Of a stretch of 64,000 nt of DNA, positions 27,144 to 36,204 are shown one piece after another. The notes below the pieces were generated by a model, which had not been told where the DNA came from, made no database searches, and saw only the letters and a list, made by a program, of their open reading frames with translations. The DNA lies in NCBI RefSeq assembly GCF_013410545.1, contig NZ_JACCFV010000001.1:310001-374000 (forward strand), written 5' to 3'. The position numbers and the translations under genes are program-made. How positions within the stretch are numbered: position 1 is the first letter of the stretch; every line of letters starts with the position of its first letter. Source of the DNA: Pseudoclavibacter chungangensis. Its GTDB lineage: Bacteria > Actinomycetota > Actinomycetes > Actinomycetales > Microbacteriaceae.

Positions 27144-28789
27144 TCCTGTTCGTCGGGGTCGGCGTCGCCTCGGTCGGGGGCGTGCAGCCCCTCGGGGCCC
27201 GACACGTTCGGGTCGGTGACGAGGTGCAGGAGGCGCGGGCCCGGAGCGGCGAGTGCCCGTTCGAGCGCGGCGGGCACGTCGTCCGCCGACTCGAGCCGTT
27301 CACCGTGTCCGCCGAAGGACCGCATCCACGCACCGAAGTCGGGGTTCGTCATCGAGGTGCCCGAGGGGCGACCCGGGTAGTGGGCGCGCTGGTGCTGCAC
27401 GATCGTCCCGTAGTGGCCGTTGTCGACGACGATGACGAGCGGCGCGACGCCGGCGGCGACGGCCGTCGCGAGCTCCTGCCCGTTCATGAGGAAGTCGCCG
27501 TCCCCGCACACCGCGACCGCGAGCCGGTCGGGGAACACGAGCGCCGCGGCGACCGCGGCGGGGACCCCGAGTCCCATCGCGCCGTTGCGGGGCGCGACGA
27601 GCGAGTTCGGGTGGGTGTGCGGCAGGTACCGGTGGCCCCACAGGGTCGCGTTGCCGGCACCGTACGTGAGGACCGCGTCGGCGGGGAGCCCGTCGCGCAG
27701 GTGCGCGAACGCGATGCCGAGGTCGACGCCCGTGCCACCGTCGGGGCGCGGCGTCGCCCAGTCGCTCGCGTCCGCGCGGAGCGCGTGCCGCCAGGCGGGG
27801 CCCCGCGTGCCGCGCACGGTGTCCGCTGCCGGGAGTGCGGCGACGAACGCCGCGGGCGTCGCGCGCACGTGCGCGTCGAGCCGCCCCGCGTGCCCGAGCG
27901 CTTCGGCGTCGTCGAGGACGAGGACGGTGGGCACGTCGAGACCCGCCGTGTAGCCCTCGCTGTCGACGTCGTCGCGCACGCACCCCACGTACACGTGCAG
28001 GTCCGCATCGGCGAGGCGCGCCGCGACGCGCGGATCGCGACCGTAGCCGAGCCACCCGCCGTACGCCGGTGCGTCGTTCGGGACCGCGTCGTCGCCGCGC
28101 CACTGCCCGACGATCGCGACGTCGACGGCCTCGGCCCAGGCCGCGAGGCGCGCACCAGTGTCACCGGACCAGCCGTCACCGCCCGCGACGAGCAACGGTC
28201 GCTCGGCCGCCGCGAGGCGATGCGCGAAGGATGCCGGCAGCGTGAGCGACTCCGCGAGCTCGACCGCGGGCGCCGTCGCCGGGGCCGTCGAGTCCTCCCG
28301 GAGGACGTCCTCCGGCAGGCCGACGACGACGGGGCCCGGGCGTCCCGAACCCGCGATCCGGAACGCCTCGCGAACCGTCTCCGCCGCCCGGCGAGGATCG
28401 TCGAGCGTGAACACGCGCTTCGCGGTCGTCCCGAACCACCCCTCGAGGGAGAACTCCTGGAACGCGAAGCGGTCGCGGTCGGCGACGGGGACGAGGCCGA
28501 CGAACAGCACGAGCGGCGTCGCGTCCTGATGGGCCGTGTGCACCGCGATCATGGCGTTCGCGGCGCCGGGGCCGCGCGTGACCATCGCCACGCCGGGGAT
28601 CCCCGTCAGCCGTCCCTCGGCGAGCGCCATGAAGCCGGCGCCGCCCTCCTGACGGCACACGACCGCGCGCACGGGTGAGTCGACGAGCCCGTCGAGGACG
28701 TCGAGGAAGCTCTCGCCCGGCACGAGGTAGGCACGCTCGACGCCACAGGCGGCGAGCTGTTCGACGATGCGGTGTCCTGCACTGGTCAT
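27140..28789 (-). CDS. Thiamine-diphosphate enzyme (acetolactate-synthase-like)
   Basis: 549-residue ThDP-dependent enzyme. The N-terminal Pyr domain has the catalytic Glu in VVCRQEGGAGFMALAEG; the central domain spans about 190-320; the PP domain has CGDGDFLMNGQELATAV with the ThDP/Mg motif ending VVDNGHYGTI. It resembles acetolactate synthase large subunits but no small subunit gene is nearby, so a decarboxylase, lyase or carboligase role in the local catabolic pathway is more likely. It lies 31 nt after the transporter gene and overlaps the amidohydrolase start (ATGA). Confidence 0.85.
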   Translation of the reverse strand: MTSAGHRIVEQLAACGVERAYLVPGESFLDVLDGLVDSPVRAVVCRQEGGAGFMALAEGRLTGIPGVAMVTRGPGAANAMIAVHTAHQDATPLVLFVGLVPVADRDRFAFQEFSLEGWFGTTAKRVFTLDDPRRAAETVREAFRIAGSGRPGPVVVGLPEDVLREDSTAPATAPAVELAESLTLPASFAHRLAAAERPLLVAGGDGWSGDTGARLAAWAEAVDVAIVGQWRGDDAVPNDAPAYGGWLGYGRDPRVAARLADADLHVYVGCVRDDVDSEGYTAGLDVPTVLVLDDAEALGHAGRLDAHVRATPAAFVAALPAADTVRGTRGPAWRHALRADASDWATPRPDGGTGVDLGIAFAHLRDGLPADAVLTYGAGNATLWGHRYLPHTHPNSLVAPRNGAMGLGVPAAVAAALVFPDRLAVAVCGDGDFLMNGQELATAVAAGVAPLVIVVDNGHYGTIVQHQRAHYPGRPSGTSMTNPDFGAWMRSFGGHGERLESADDVPAALERALAAPGPRLLHLVTDPNVSGPEGLHAPDRGDADPDEQE

Positions 28790-28820
28790 CTCGATCGGAT
28801 CCCTTCCGGCACGTGGCCCG

Positions 28821-30143
28821 TCAGTGCTTGAAGCCCGGGAGCGGGACGCTGAGTCGCGGGATGAAGATGCCCGCGACGGCCGTGAGCAGCGAGGTCACGA
28901 CGAGGATGAGGGCCGCGGGCCACCAGGCGTCGTTCGCGGCCGCCGTCACACCGGTCGCGAGGAGCGGCACGAACCCCGAGAGCATGCCCGCGAAGTTCTG
29001 CGCGAACCCGACCCCCGTGAAGCGCGTCTTGGCGGGGAACAGGCTCGTGAGCGCCGTGCCGGAGGCGGCGTAGGGGAACGAGAGCGCGGCGACCGCGACC
29101 GTCATGCCGATCACGACGAGCACGTTCACGCCGCTCGACACGAGCAGGAACGCGGGCCACGCGACGATCGCGGACGCGACGCCGCCCCAGAGGATCACCT
29201 TGCTCGCGCCGAAGCGCTCGGCGAGACGACCGCCGATGATGAGCACGGGGATCTCGACGATCGCCGCGACGATGCCGCCGAGCAGCAGCACGCCGGCGTC
29301 GTAGCCGAGCACCGACTTCCCGTAGAACACGATGAAGGTCGTGACGAGGTAGAACCCGCCGACCCCGAGGAACGCGGCCGCCATGCCGACGATGATCTGC
29401 AACCAGTTCTCGCGCAGCACCGTGATGACGGGCGCCTTCACGAGCTCGCCCGACTCCTCGAGCTCGGCGAACACGGGCGACTCCTCGAGCCGGCGCCGGA
29501 TGTAGACCGCGACGAACAGCAGCGGGAACGCGATGAGGAACGGGATGCGCCAGCCCCACGCGTCGAAGTTCTCCTGCGAGAGCCACAGCGTCATGAGGAA
29601 GAAACCGCCCGACGACAGGATCGTGCCGATCGGCGAGCCGATCTGCGGGAGGGCCGCATAGCGTGCCCGGTTCTCGAGCGGGGCGTTCTCGACGACGATC
29701 GTCATCGCCCCCGACCACTCGCCGCCGACGAACAGTCCCTGCACGACGCGCAGGAGCACGAGCAGGATCGGCGCGGCGATGCCGATCGCGGCATAGTTCG
29801 GCAGCAGGCCGATGAGGCCCGTGACGACACCGATCCCGATGATCGTGATCATGAGCGTCTTCCGGCGACCGATGCGATCGCCCATCGTGCCGAAGATCAT
29901 GCCGCCGATCGGGCGGGCGACGAGACCGACCCCGAACGTCGCGAACGAGGCCATGGCGGCGGCCGTCCGGTCGTTGGTGTCGAAGTACTGGATGTTGAAC
30001 ACGAGCGCGGCGGCGGCGGAGAAGAGGAAGAAGTCGTACCACTCCATTGCGGTACCGACGAGGGCGCCGATGGCGACCTTGTCCGCGTCTTTCTTCGTGA
30101 GCGTCTTGACCGCGCCCGCCTCGATGTTTCCCTGGTGCGACAT
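28821..30143 (-). CDS. MHS-family metabolite:proton symporter
   Basis: 440-residue major-facilitator permease with about 12 membrane helices. The MHS subfamily signature is present: GTAMEWYDFFLFSAAAALVF near the start, RPIGGMIFGTMGDRIGRRK, and RVVQGLFVGGEWSGAM. Members import carboxylates, betaines or osmolytes with protons. The ATG at 30143 has GGAGG 7 nt upstream; an in-frame GTG at 30155 overlaps that site and is unlikely. It is the first gene of the operon, divergent from the PucR-type regulator. Confidence 0.88.
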   Translation of the reverse strand: MSHQGNIEAGAVKTLTKKDADKVAIGALVGTAMEWYDFFLFSAAAALVFNIQYFDTNDRTAAAMASFATFGVGLVARPIGGMIFGTMGDRIGRRKTLMITIIGIGVVTGLIGLLPNYAAIGIAAPILLVLLRVVQGLFVGGEWSGAMTIVVENAPLENRARYAALPQIGSPIGTILSSGGFFLMTLWLSQENFDAWGWRIPFLIAFPLLFVAVYIRRRLEESPVFAELEESGELVKAPVITVLRENWLQIIVGMAAAFLGVGGFYLVTTFIVFYGKSVLGYDAGVLLLGGIVAAIVEIPVLIIGGRLAERFGASKVILWGGVASAIVAWPAFLLVSSGVNVLVVIGMTVAVAALSFPYAASGTALTSLFPAKTRFTGVGFAQNFAGMLSGFVPLLATGVTAAANDAWWPAALILVVTSLLTAVAGIFIPRLSVPLPGFKH

Positions 30144-30259
30144 GGCGTCCTCCACTGGAGTTCTCGGGTGTCGGGCTTTCGGATGGCGGCCAGTCTCGCA
30201 ATCCGCGGCGCCGCGGCGACGTTCGGATCGACGCGGGACACGTGCGCAAGAATGTGCAC

Positions 30260-31459
30260 ATGCACATCCTGGACGGCGAACACGTCGGGGACGGCCCCGA
30301 ACGGTCCGGAGTCGGGCGTCCCGGCGCCGAACGCTGGGGCGAACTGCTCGACGCGATCGACGTCGAGGAGCTCGCGCGCGACTTCGAGCACCGGGTCCGT
30401 CGCCTCGACTGGTACCGCGACGAGGTGCTCACGGTGAGCGAACTGCGGGGGAGCGCGACCGCGAGCTTCCGGAGCGTGCTGCGCTCCATGGACCCGCGCG
30501 TCGACCGGGCGGGCGCGAAGGAGGAGCTGCTCGAGATCGCGGCCCACGTGGGCGTGTCCCGCGCTCGCCTCGGCACGCCGGTCGAGATGCTTCTGCACGC
30601 GATCCGGATCGACTTCACGGTGCTGTGGAACCACGTCGTGTCGATCGCCACGCGGGACGACGCCGTCCTGCTCGTCGCGCGCACCGAACAGATCTGGGGT
30701 GCCGTCGAGGAGTACGCGGCGCGCACACACCACGCCTACATCGCCGAGCGCGCACGCATGACGCAGGAGGCGGATGCCGTCCGCCGCGCCCGGATCGCGA
30801 CGCTCTTCGGTGCCGCGGGGCGTTCGCCCGAGGCGCTCGCGGAGGTCGCGGCCGCGCTCGGTGTTAGGTGCGACGACGACTTCCAGGTGGCGGTCGCGGA
30901 CGACGAGCACGTCGACGAACTGCGGGCCGCGATCGTCCAGGGTGAGCTGCGCGGTGCGACCGTGTTCACGCACGCGATGGGCGAGGCGACGGTCGCGTTC
31001 TGGCGGCGCGACGGGCGGGAGGGGGCCGCGGCGTCGGAGATCGTCCGGCGCGTGCGCGGGGTCGCGTGCGCGTTCGCCGAGCACGTCGCCGGGCTCGCGG
31101 ACGTGGCGCCGGCCGCGCGCACGTGCCGGGAACTGCTCGACGTCGTCGTCGCGGGCGAGGGCGCGATATCGATGGCCGACGCGTGGGCGCGACTCGCGCG
31201 GGTCCGTCTGTCCGCGTCCGGGCAGCGACTCGACGCCGACGTCGCCCAGGCCCTCGCGGTGTGCACGGACGCCGAGCGGGACCGGCTCGTGGAAGCCGTC
31301 TGCGGTTACCTCCGGTCGGGGAGCGTGCACGCGGCGGCCGCCGCGGCATTCTGTCATCGCAATACGCTCATGAACCGCCTCCGTCGGTTCCGTGAGCTCA
31401 CCGGGATCGACGTGAGCGTCCCCCAGCAGGCCGCTCGTCTCGTCGTCGCCTGGTCGTGA
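30260..31459 (+). CDS. PucR-family transcriptional regulator
   Basis: 399-residue regulator with the PucR C-terminal helix-turn-helix: AFCHRNTLMNRLRRFRELTG (about residues 368-388) following a helical segment. The N-terminal 250 residues look like the GGDEF-like/RsbR-type sensing part of PucR or CdaR relatives. PucR proteins activate purine and amide catabolism genes. It is divergently transcribed from the transporter operon (about 100-bp gap), so it most likely controls it. ATG 30260 is the conventional start; GTG 30242 and GTG 30254 are in frame and none has a clear ribosome-binding site. Confidence 0.85.
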   Translation: MHILDGEHVGDGPERSGVGRPGAERWGELLDAIDVEELARDFEHRVRRLDWYRDEVLTVSELRGSATASFRSVLRSMDPRVDRAGAKEELLEIAAHVGVSRARLGTPVEMLLHAIRIDFTVLWNHVVSIATRDDAVLLVARTEQIWGAVEEYAARTHHAYIAERARMTQEADAVRRARIATLFGAAGRSPEALAEVAAALGVRCDDDFQVAVADDEHVDELRAAIVQGELRGATVFTHAMGEATVAFWRRDGREGAAASEIVRRVRGVACAFAEHVAGLADVAPAARTCRELLDVVVAGEGAISMADAWARLARVRLSASGQRLDADVAQALAVCTDAERDRLVEAVCGYLRSGSVHAAAAAAFCHRNTLMNRLRRFRELTGIDVSVPQQAARLVVAWS

Positions 31460-31590
31460 GCGTCGGCGCGCGTTCGTGTCCGATTGCGCAGGACGTATGC
31501 GCCGTCGACGGTGGGCCGTGCGACGCGGGGTTTGGGGAGACCCTCCAAATTCGAGTGGTGTGCGTGGACCGGGGGCGGCATGATGGGGGT

Positions 31591-31788
31591 ATGACCTGCA
31601 TCTGCCCCCGACTGGCCATCACCATCTGGTGCGCCTCGGTCGCCGTGGTCGGCATCGTGCTCGTCATGGCGCTCGGCGCTCCCGCACTCGTCGAGATCGG
31701 TCGGCACGTGCCGGACATCGGGGCACGTGTCGCGATGTGGGTGCAGAGCTTCGTCGAGCAGATCGTCCGCATCTTCCTGCCGTCCTGA
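31591..31788 (+). CDS. Small single-pass membrane protein, 65 aa
   Basis: Predicted small protein, family unknown. It has a Cys-rich start (MTCICPRLAITIWC), one hydrophobic helix (VAVVGIVLVMALGAPALV) and an amphipathic end (VQSFVEQIVRIFLPS). GGGGG lies directly upstream of the ATG. Codon third positions are strongly G/C, like neighbouring genes. An inverted repeat (TTTGG...CCAAA, 31531-31549) lies about 40 nt upstream and could be an operator. A GTG at 31456 would add 45 unstructured residues overlapping the regulator gene and is less likely. Confidence 0.5.
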   Translation: MTCICPRLAITIWCASVAVVGIVLVMALGAPALVEIGRHVPDIGARVAMWVQSFVEQIVRIFLPS

Positions 31789-31881
31789 CCGACCGCGCCG
31801 AGCGACTGTCCTGACCGATCGCCCTGGCCGACTGCCCCGGGCGGGGCCGGGGTGGGCCTCGCGCGGCGGTAGCATCGCCGG

Positions 31882-32706
31882 ATGCGTCGATCGATCTACA
31901 AGACCCCCACCGAACTCGTCGCGATGCTGCCCGCGGGCGCGCTGACGTGCGCCGCGCTCGACGCCGTCGAGGAAGCCATCGCGCCGGGCGTGACGACGCT
32001 CGAGCTCGACGCCGTCGCGCGACGCACGATCGAGGACGCGGGGGGCGAGTCGAACTTCGCGCTCGTTCCCGGCTACCGCCACACCGTGTGCGCGTCGGTC
32101 GACGATGCGGTCGTGCACGGCATTCCGTCGGCGACACCCCTGCGTGCGGGGCAGCTCGTCTCGATCGACGCCGGCGCGCAGCTCGACGGCTGGAACGGGG
32201 ACTCGGCGCGCACCTTCGTCGTGCCCGGCGATGCCGACCCCGCCGCGATCGCCGCCGGGCGTCGTGTGAGCGACGCGTGCCGCGCCGCGATGTGGGCGGG
32301 CGTCGCGTCACTCGCGCGGCGCCGCCACCTCGGCGAGGTCGGCGCGGACATCGAGGCCGAGGTCGAGGAACAGGGCGACTTCGGCATCCTCGAGGACTAC
32401 ACGGGGCACGGCATCGGCCGGAACATGCACGAGGACCCGACGCTCTACAACTTCGCCGTGCGCGGACGCGGCCCGGTCATCAAGCCGGGGCTTGCGGTGT
32501 GTGTCGAGCCGATGCTCACGGCGGGATCGCCCGACGTCACGGAGGACGACGACGGCTGGACGGTGCGCACGCGCGACGGTTCGCTCGGGGCGCACTGGGA
32601 GCACACGGTGCTCGTGCACGCCGACGGCATCTGGGTGTCGACGGCGGCCGACGGCGGGGCGGCGGGTCTCGCACCGCACGGCATCACGCCGGTCCGCCCG
32701 CGCTGA
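31882..32706 (+). CDS. map: Methionine aminopeptidase, type I
   Basis: Removes the initiator Met from nascent proteins. 274 residues. All five metal ligands are visible: SIDAGAQLDGW and NGDSARTF (Asp, Asp), YTGHGIGRNMHEDP (His), VCVEPMLTAG (Glu) and HWEHTVLV (Glu). In most Actinobacteria map directly follows adk; here it is 20 kb away but still just before infA. The ATG at 31882 lacks a good Shine-Dalgarno. It is followed by palindrome copy 2, probably its terminator. Confidence 0.95.
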   Translation: MRRSIYKTPTELVAMLPAGALTCAALDAVEEAIAPGVTTLELDAVARRTIEDAGGESNFALVPGYRHTVCASVDDAVVHGIPSATPLRAGQLVSIDAGAQLDGWNGDSARTFVVPGDADPAAIAAGRRVSDACRAAMWAGVASLARRRHLGEVGADIEAEVEEQGDFGILEDYTGHGIGRNMHEDPTLYNFAVRGRGPVIKPGLAVCVEPMLTAGSPDVTEDDDGWTVRTRDGSLGAHWEHTVLVHADGIWVSTAADGGAAGLAPHGITPVRPR

Positions 32707-32720
32707 CCCCGCCCCGGCCC

Positions 32721-32779
32721 GAAAAAGCCGGGTTGTTGCTACCGGGCCCGGGGCCCGGTAGCAACAACCCGGCTTTTTG
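32721..32779. repeat. Dispersed palindrome, copy 2 (terminator-like)
   Basis: Two perfect 28-bp arms (32722-32749 and 32751-32778) around one G, the most symmetric of the three copies. Left end AAAAAGCC, right end GGCTTTTT, so it can terminate transcripts from either side. It follows map by 14 bp. Confidence 0.93.
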
Positions 32780-32799
32780 CGTGGGGGCGCGCAGCGCGG

Positions 32800-32841
32800 G
32801 GCAGAGGTAGAGGCAGAGGCAAGGGCAGCGGCAGAGGCGGA
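32800..32841. repeat. Degenerate 6-bp tandem repeat
   Basis: Seven hexamers on the pattern GGCAGA (GGCAGA, GGTAGA, GGCAGA, GGCAAG, GGCAGC, GGCAGA, GGCGGA), starting 21 bp after palindrome copy 2. Confidence 0.8.
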
Positions 32842-32888
32842 GCTTGGAGTGAGGTGGGTGAGAGCGGGGCGGGCGCGCGTGGGGCGTC

Positions 32889-32917
32889 TTGCCAAAGCGC
32901 GGGAGCTCGCCTAGACT
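32889..32917 (+). promoter_or_regulatory. Promoter of the infA-rpmJ-rpsM operon
   Basis: TTGCCA (32889-32894), 17-nt spacer, TAGACT (32912-32917): a near-consensus housekeeping promoter. Transcription would start near 32924, leaving a leader of about 95 nt before infA. Confidence 0.8.
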
Positions 32918-33017
32918 TGACCGTCGGTGTGTCATCGCCGCGCCTTCCGTGCGCGCGAACGACACCTTCTCATCCGCACGACCAGCGTGTGGTTCCGCAG
33001 CGAGTGACAGTGAGTCT

Positions 33018-33239
33018 ATGGCCAAGAAAGACGGCGTTATCGAGATCGAGGGTTCGGTCGTCGAAGCATTGCCCAACGCGATGTTCCGAGTCGAACTCAC
33101 CAACGGGCACAAGGTCCTTGCCACCATTTCCGGCAAGATGCGGCAGCACTACATCCGCATCCTCCCCCAGGACCGCGTGATCGTCGAGCTCAGCCCGTAC
33201 GACTTGACGCGTGGACGCATCGTCTACCGCTACAAGTAA
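33018..33239 (+). CDS. infA: Translation initiation factor IF-1
   Basis: IF-1 occupies the 30S A site during initiation. The 73-residue OB-fold protein [20 protein letters not shown] with [20 protein letters not shown] and the end RGRIVYRYK is a full match. The upstream in-frame codons have no ribosome-binding site; ATG 33018 is the known IF-1 start. Confidence 0.98.
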   Translation: MAKKDGVIEIEGSVVEALPNAMFRVELTNGHKVLATISGKMRQHYIRILPQDRVIVELSPYDLTRGRIVYRYK

Positions 33240-33309
33240 CCACCGCTGTAAGGAACGACCGCGCCTGGAAGGGCGCGGTACGAGGCCAGCGAACAGTAAA
33301 GGACGACCC

Positions 33310-33426
33310 ATGAAGGTCAAGCCCAGCGTCAAGAAGATCTGTGACCACTGCAAGGTGATCCGTCGCCACGGTCGCGTCATGGTCATCTGCAAGTCCAACC
33401 CTCGCCACAAGCAGCGCCAGGGCTAG
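33310..33426 (+). CDS. rpmJ: 50S ribosomal protein L36 (zinc-ribbon form)
   Basis: 38-residue protein [19 protein letters not shown] with [13 protein letters not shown]. Three Cys and one His (C11, C14, C27, H32) form the zinc site, so this is the zinc-binding paralogue type. It lies 70 bp after infA. Confidence 0.98.
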   Translation: MKVKPSVKKICDHCKVIRRHGRVMVICKSNPRHKQRQG

Positions 33427-33436
33427 GACGCCGCGG

Positions 33437-33452
33437 GCGCCCCTCGGGGCGC
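33437..33452 (+). other. Small GC hairpin after rpmJ
   Basis: GCGCCCC/GGGGCGC (33437-33443 and 33446-33452), 7-bp stem with a minimal loop and no U-run, 130 nt before rpsM. It may be an attenuator or processing site. Confidence 0.4.
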
Positions 33453-33582
33453 ACCCGGTGACAACTCAATACAGCAACCGCAGCGACGAGAACCACGGTC
33501 CGCGAGGACCACGGCGACACCCCCGGGATGAGGCCGGGGCCCAGCCGCTGCTCCACACCTCACAACCCACAGGAGAAATCCC

Positions 33583-33957
33583 ATGGCACGTCTCGCAGGC
33601 GTCGACCTCCCGCGCGAAAAGCGCGTCGAGATCGCACTCACCTACATCTACGGCGTCGGCCGCACGAGCGCCCTCAAGGCACTCGCCGACACCGACATCT
33701 CGGGCGACATCCGAGTCAAGGACCTCAGCGACGACCAGCTCGTCGCGCTCCGCGATTACATCGAGGAGAACTTCAAGGTCGAGGGTGACCTCCGCCGTGA
33801 GGTCGCAGCCGACATCCGCCGCAAGGTCGAGATCGGCAGCTACGAGGGTCTTCGCCACCGCCGCGGCCTGCCCGTGCACGGTCAGCGCACCAAGACGAAC
33901 GCGCGCACCCGCAAGGGCCCGAAGCGCACCGTCGCCGGCAAGAAGAAGGCGCGCTAG
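33583..33957 (+). CDS. rpsM: 30S ribosomal protein S13
   Basis: S13 contacts the 50S (bridge B1) and P-site tRNA. 124 residues: [32 protein letters not shown], and the C-terminal [20 protein letters not shown] tail. CAGGAGAAATCCC precedes the ATG. Confidence 0.98.
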   Translation: MARLAGVDLPREKRVEIALTYIYGVGRTSALKALADTDISGDIRVKDLSDDQLVALRDYIEENFKVEGDLRREVAADIRRKVEIGSYEGLRHRRGLPVHGQRTKTNARTRKGPKRTVAGKKKAR

Positions 33958-34004
33958 TCGTCCGGCAACGGATCGTCGCGCAGAAGATTTCGTAGGAGAG
34001 AACA

Positions 34005-34403
34005 TTGGCTACCCCAAAGACCGCGGCACGCAAGCCGCGCCGCAAGGACAAGAAGAACATCGCCGTGGGCCAGGCCCACATCAAGTCGACGTTCAACAAC
34101 ACGATCGTGTCGATCACCGACCCGCAGGGTGCGGTCATCAGCTGGGCCTCCTCCGGCGGCGTGGGCTTCAAGGGCTCGCGCAAGTCGACGCCGTTCGCCG
34201 CGCAGCTCGCGGCCGAGTCGGCCGCCCGCCAGGCGCAGGAGCACGGCATGAAGAAGGTCGACGTGTTCGTCAAGGGCCCCGGTTCGGGCCGTGAGACCGC
34301 CATCCGCTCGCTGCAGGCCGCGGGCCTCGAGGTCGGGTCGATCAACGACGTGACGCCGCAGGCGCACAACGGTTGCCGCCCGCCCAAGCGCCGCCGCGTC
34401 TAG
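34005..34403 (+). CDS. rpsK: 30S ribosomal protein S11
   Basis: S11 lies on the 30S platform near the E site. 132 residues with [20 protein letters not shown] and the C-terminal [16 protein letters not shown]. The start is TTG at 34005, preceded by AGGAGAGAACA; no nearby ATG is in frame upstream. No rpsD gene follows, unlike many Gram-positives, so S4 is encoded elsewhere. Confidence 0.97.
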   Translation: MATPKTAARKPRRKDKKNIAVGQAHIKSTFNNTIVSITDPQGAVISWASSGGVGFKGSRKSTPFAAQLAAESAARQAQEHGMKKVDVFVKGPGSGRETAIRSLQAAGLEVGSINDVTPQAHNGCRPPKRRRV

Positions 34404-34422
34404 GCAGTCGCGCCCACGCCGG

Positions 34423-34444
34423 GGCTCCGTCGCACGACGGAGCC
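34423..34444 (+). terminator. Hairpin between rpsK and rpoA
   Basis: Stem GGCTCCGTC/GACGGAGCC (34423-34431 and 34436-34444), loop GCAC, without a U-run. It could cause partial termination before rpoA. Confidence 0.5.
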
Positions 34445-34508
34445 GCCGGCGGTTCCCCGGTTTCGCCCTCCGCCCCGCCCGATCACGCCCGTGGTCCGGC
34501 GCCCTCGT

Positions 34509-34532
34509 GAAGTGTCATATAGCGGACACTTC
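34509..34532 (+). promoter_or_regulatory. Inverted repeat in rpoA leader
   Basis: Perfect 8-bp arms GAAGTGTC (34509-34516) and GACACTTC (34525-34532) around ATATAGCG. The centre includes a TATAGC -10-like hexamer. It ends 17 nt before the rpoA start, just upstream of the GAAAGGA ribosome-binding site. It could be an operator over an rpoA promoter or an RNA hairpin that affects initiation. Confidence 0.5.
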
Positions 34533-34549
34533 GCCGAAAGGAACACATC

Positions 34550-35545
34550 GTGCTCATCGCACAGCGCCCCACTCTGACTGAAGAGAACATCTCGGAGTTC
34601 CGCTCGCGGTTCGTCATCGAGCCCCTCGAGCCCGGCTTCGGCTACACGCTCGGTAACTCGCTGCGCCGCACCCTGCTCAGCTCCATCCCCGGTGCCGCCG
34701 TCACCAGCATCCGCATCGACGGTGTGCTGCACGAGTTCAGCACCGTGCCCGGCGTGAAGGAGGATGTCACCGAGATCATCCTCAACATCAAGCAGCTCGT
34801 CGTCTCGTCGGAGCACGACGAGCCGATCACGGCGTACCTCCGCAAGACGGGCGCCGGCGAGGTCACCGCCGCCGACATCTCGGCGCCGGCGGGCGTCGAG
34901 ATCCACAACCCCGAGCTCGTCATCGCGACGCTCAACGACGACGCGAAGCTCGAGCTCGAGCTGACCGTCGAGCGCGGTCGTGGTTACGTCTCGGCGTCGC
35001 AGAACCGCAACGAGTTCTCGGAGGCCGGCCAGGTCCCCGTCGACTCGATCTACTCGCCCGTCCTCAAGGTCACGTACCGCGTCGAGGCGACGCGTGCCGG
35101 TGAGCGCACCGACTTCGACCGCCTCGTGGTCGACGTCGAGACGAAGCCCGCCATCACGCCGCGCGACGCGATCGCGTCGGCCGGGCACACGCTCGTCGAG
35201 CTGTTCGGCCTCGCCCGTGCGCTCAACGAGGAGTCGGAGGGTATCGACATCGGCCCCGCGCCCGTCGACGCCGTCCTCTCGAACGAGCTCTCGATGCCGA
35301 TCGAGGACCTCGACCTGTCGGTCCGCTCGTACAACTGCCTCAAGCGCGAGGGCATCAACACGGTGTCCGAGCTCGTGGCGCTGAGCGAGACGCAGCTCAT
35401 GAACATCCGCAACTTCGGCCAGAAGTCGGTCGACGAGGTCCGCGACAAGCTCGTGGAGCTCGGCCTGTCGCTGAAGGACAGCGTGCCCGGCTTCGAGGGC
35501 GCGCACTTCTACGGCGCCGGCGACGACAGCGGCGAGTACATCTAA
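34550..35545 (+). CDS. rpoA: RNA polymerase alpha subunit
   Basis: Scaffold for RNA polymerase assembly and contact for activators. 331 residues. [46 protein letters not shown] and [11 protein letters not shown] (about residues 250-315), a normal two-domain alpha. The start is GTG at 34550 after GAAAGGAACACATC. Confidence 0.98.
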   Translation: MLIAQRPTLTEENISEFRSRFVIEPLEPGFGYTLGNSLRRTLLSSIPGAAVTSIRIDGVLHEFSTVPGVKEDVTEIILNIKQLVVSSEHDEPITAYLRKTGAGEVTAADISAPAGVEIHNPELVIATLNDDAKLELELTVERGRGYVSASQNRNEFSEAGQVPVDSIYSPVLKVTYRVEATRAGERTDFDRLVVDVETKPAITPRDAIASAGHTLVELFGLARALNEESEGIDIGPAPVDAVLSNELSMPIEDLDLSVRSYNCLKREGINTVSELVALSETQLMNIRNFGQKSVDEVRDKLVELGLSLKDSVPGFEGAHFYGAGDDSGEYI

Positions 35546-35591
35546 GTCCCGGCCCGTCCGGAACACGAAACGCATCTGAGAGAGAACACCA

Positions 35592-36152
35592 ATGCCTAAG
35601 CCCAACAAGGGACCGCGTCTCGGCGGCGGCCCGGCGCACGAGCGCAAGATCCTCGCGAACCTGGCCTCGCAGCTCTTCGAGCACAAGCGCATCCAGACGA
35701 CCGAGACGAAGGCGAAGCGCGTGCAGCCGCTCGCCGAGCGCTTCATCACGTTCGCGAAGCGCGGCGACATCCACGCGCGTCGTCGCGTGCTGCAGCAGAT
35801 CACCGACAAGTCGGTCGTGCACGAGCTGTTCACCGAGATCGCCCCGCTCGTCGCGGACCGTCCCGGTGGCTACACGCGCATCGTGAAGACCGGTTACCGC
35901 AAGGGCGACAACGCGCCCATGGCGGTCATCGAGCTCGTGCTCGAGCCCGTCGCGCCGAAGTCGAAGGCCGCGAAGCCCGCGGCCGAGGAGCCCGCCGAGG
36001 AGCCCGAGGTCGTCGAGGACGAGGTCGTCGAGGAGTCGCCCGAGTCGGACGACGCCGCCGAGGCCGAGTCCGAGGAGGCCGTCGAGGACGACGCCGAGGC
36101 GAACGCCGCTGAGGCGGAGGACGAGGCCACGGAGTCGGACGACACGAAGTAG
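35592..36152 (+). CDS. rplQ: 50S ribosomal protein L17 with acidic tail
   Basis: L17 lies near the tunnel exit. Residues 1 to about 122 are normal L17 ([40 protein letters not shown]). The protein has 186 residues; the last about 64 are a Glu/Asp/Ala tail with repeated [21 protein letters not shown] sequence. The tail is opposite in charge to L17's basic core. A terminator follows 18 nt after the stop. Confidence 0.96.
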   Translation: MPKPNKGPRLGGGPAHERKILANLASQLFEHKRIQTTETKAKRVQPLAERFITFAKRGDIHARRRVLQQITDKSVVHELFTEIAPLVADRPGGYTRIVKTGYRKGDNAPMAVIELVLEPVAPKSKAAKPAAEEPAEEPEVVEDEVVEESPESDDAAEAESEEAVEDDAEANAAEAEDEATESDDTK

Positions 36153-36170
36153 TCGGAACCGCACGTCGAG

Positions 36171-36204
36171 CGGGGCCCACGGTGCGCACGCACCGTGGGC
36201 CCCG
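36171..36204 (+). terminator. Terminator after rplQ
   Basis: Perfect 16-bp inverted repeat CGGGGCCCACGGTGCG (36171-36186) with 36189-36204, closing the alpha operon. Confidence 0.85.

Larger units (their letters stand above)
32707..33017. other. Intergenic region map-infA (311 bp)
   Basis: Holds, in order, palindrome copy 2, a degenerate hexamer tandem repeat, the infA promoter and a leader of about 95 nt with no obvious terminator hairpin. No other gene is seen. Confidence 0.7.

Noticed and set aside
11504..31881. Prophage or integrative element as the source of the 20-kb block
   Set aside because: No integrase, phage structural gene, tRNA or flanking direct repeat could be seen; the origin stays open.
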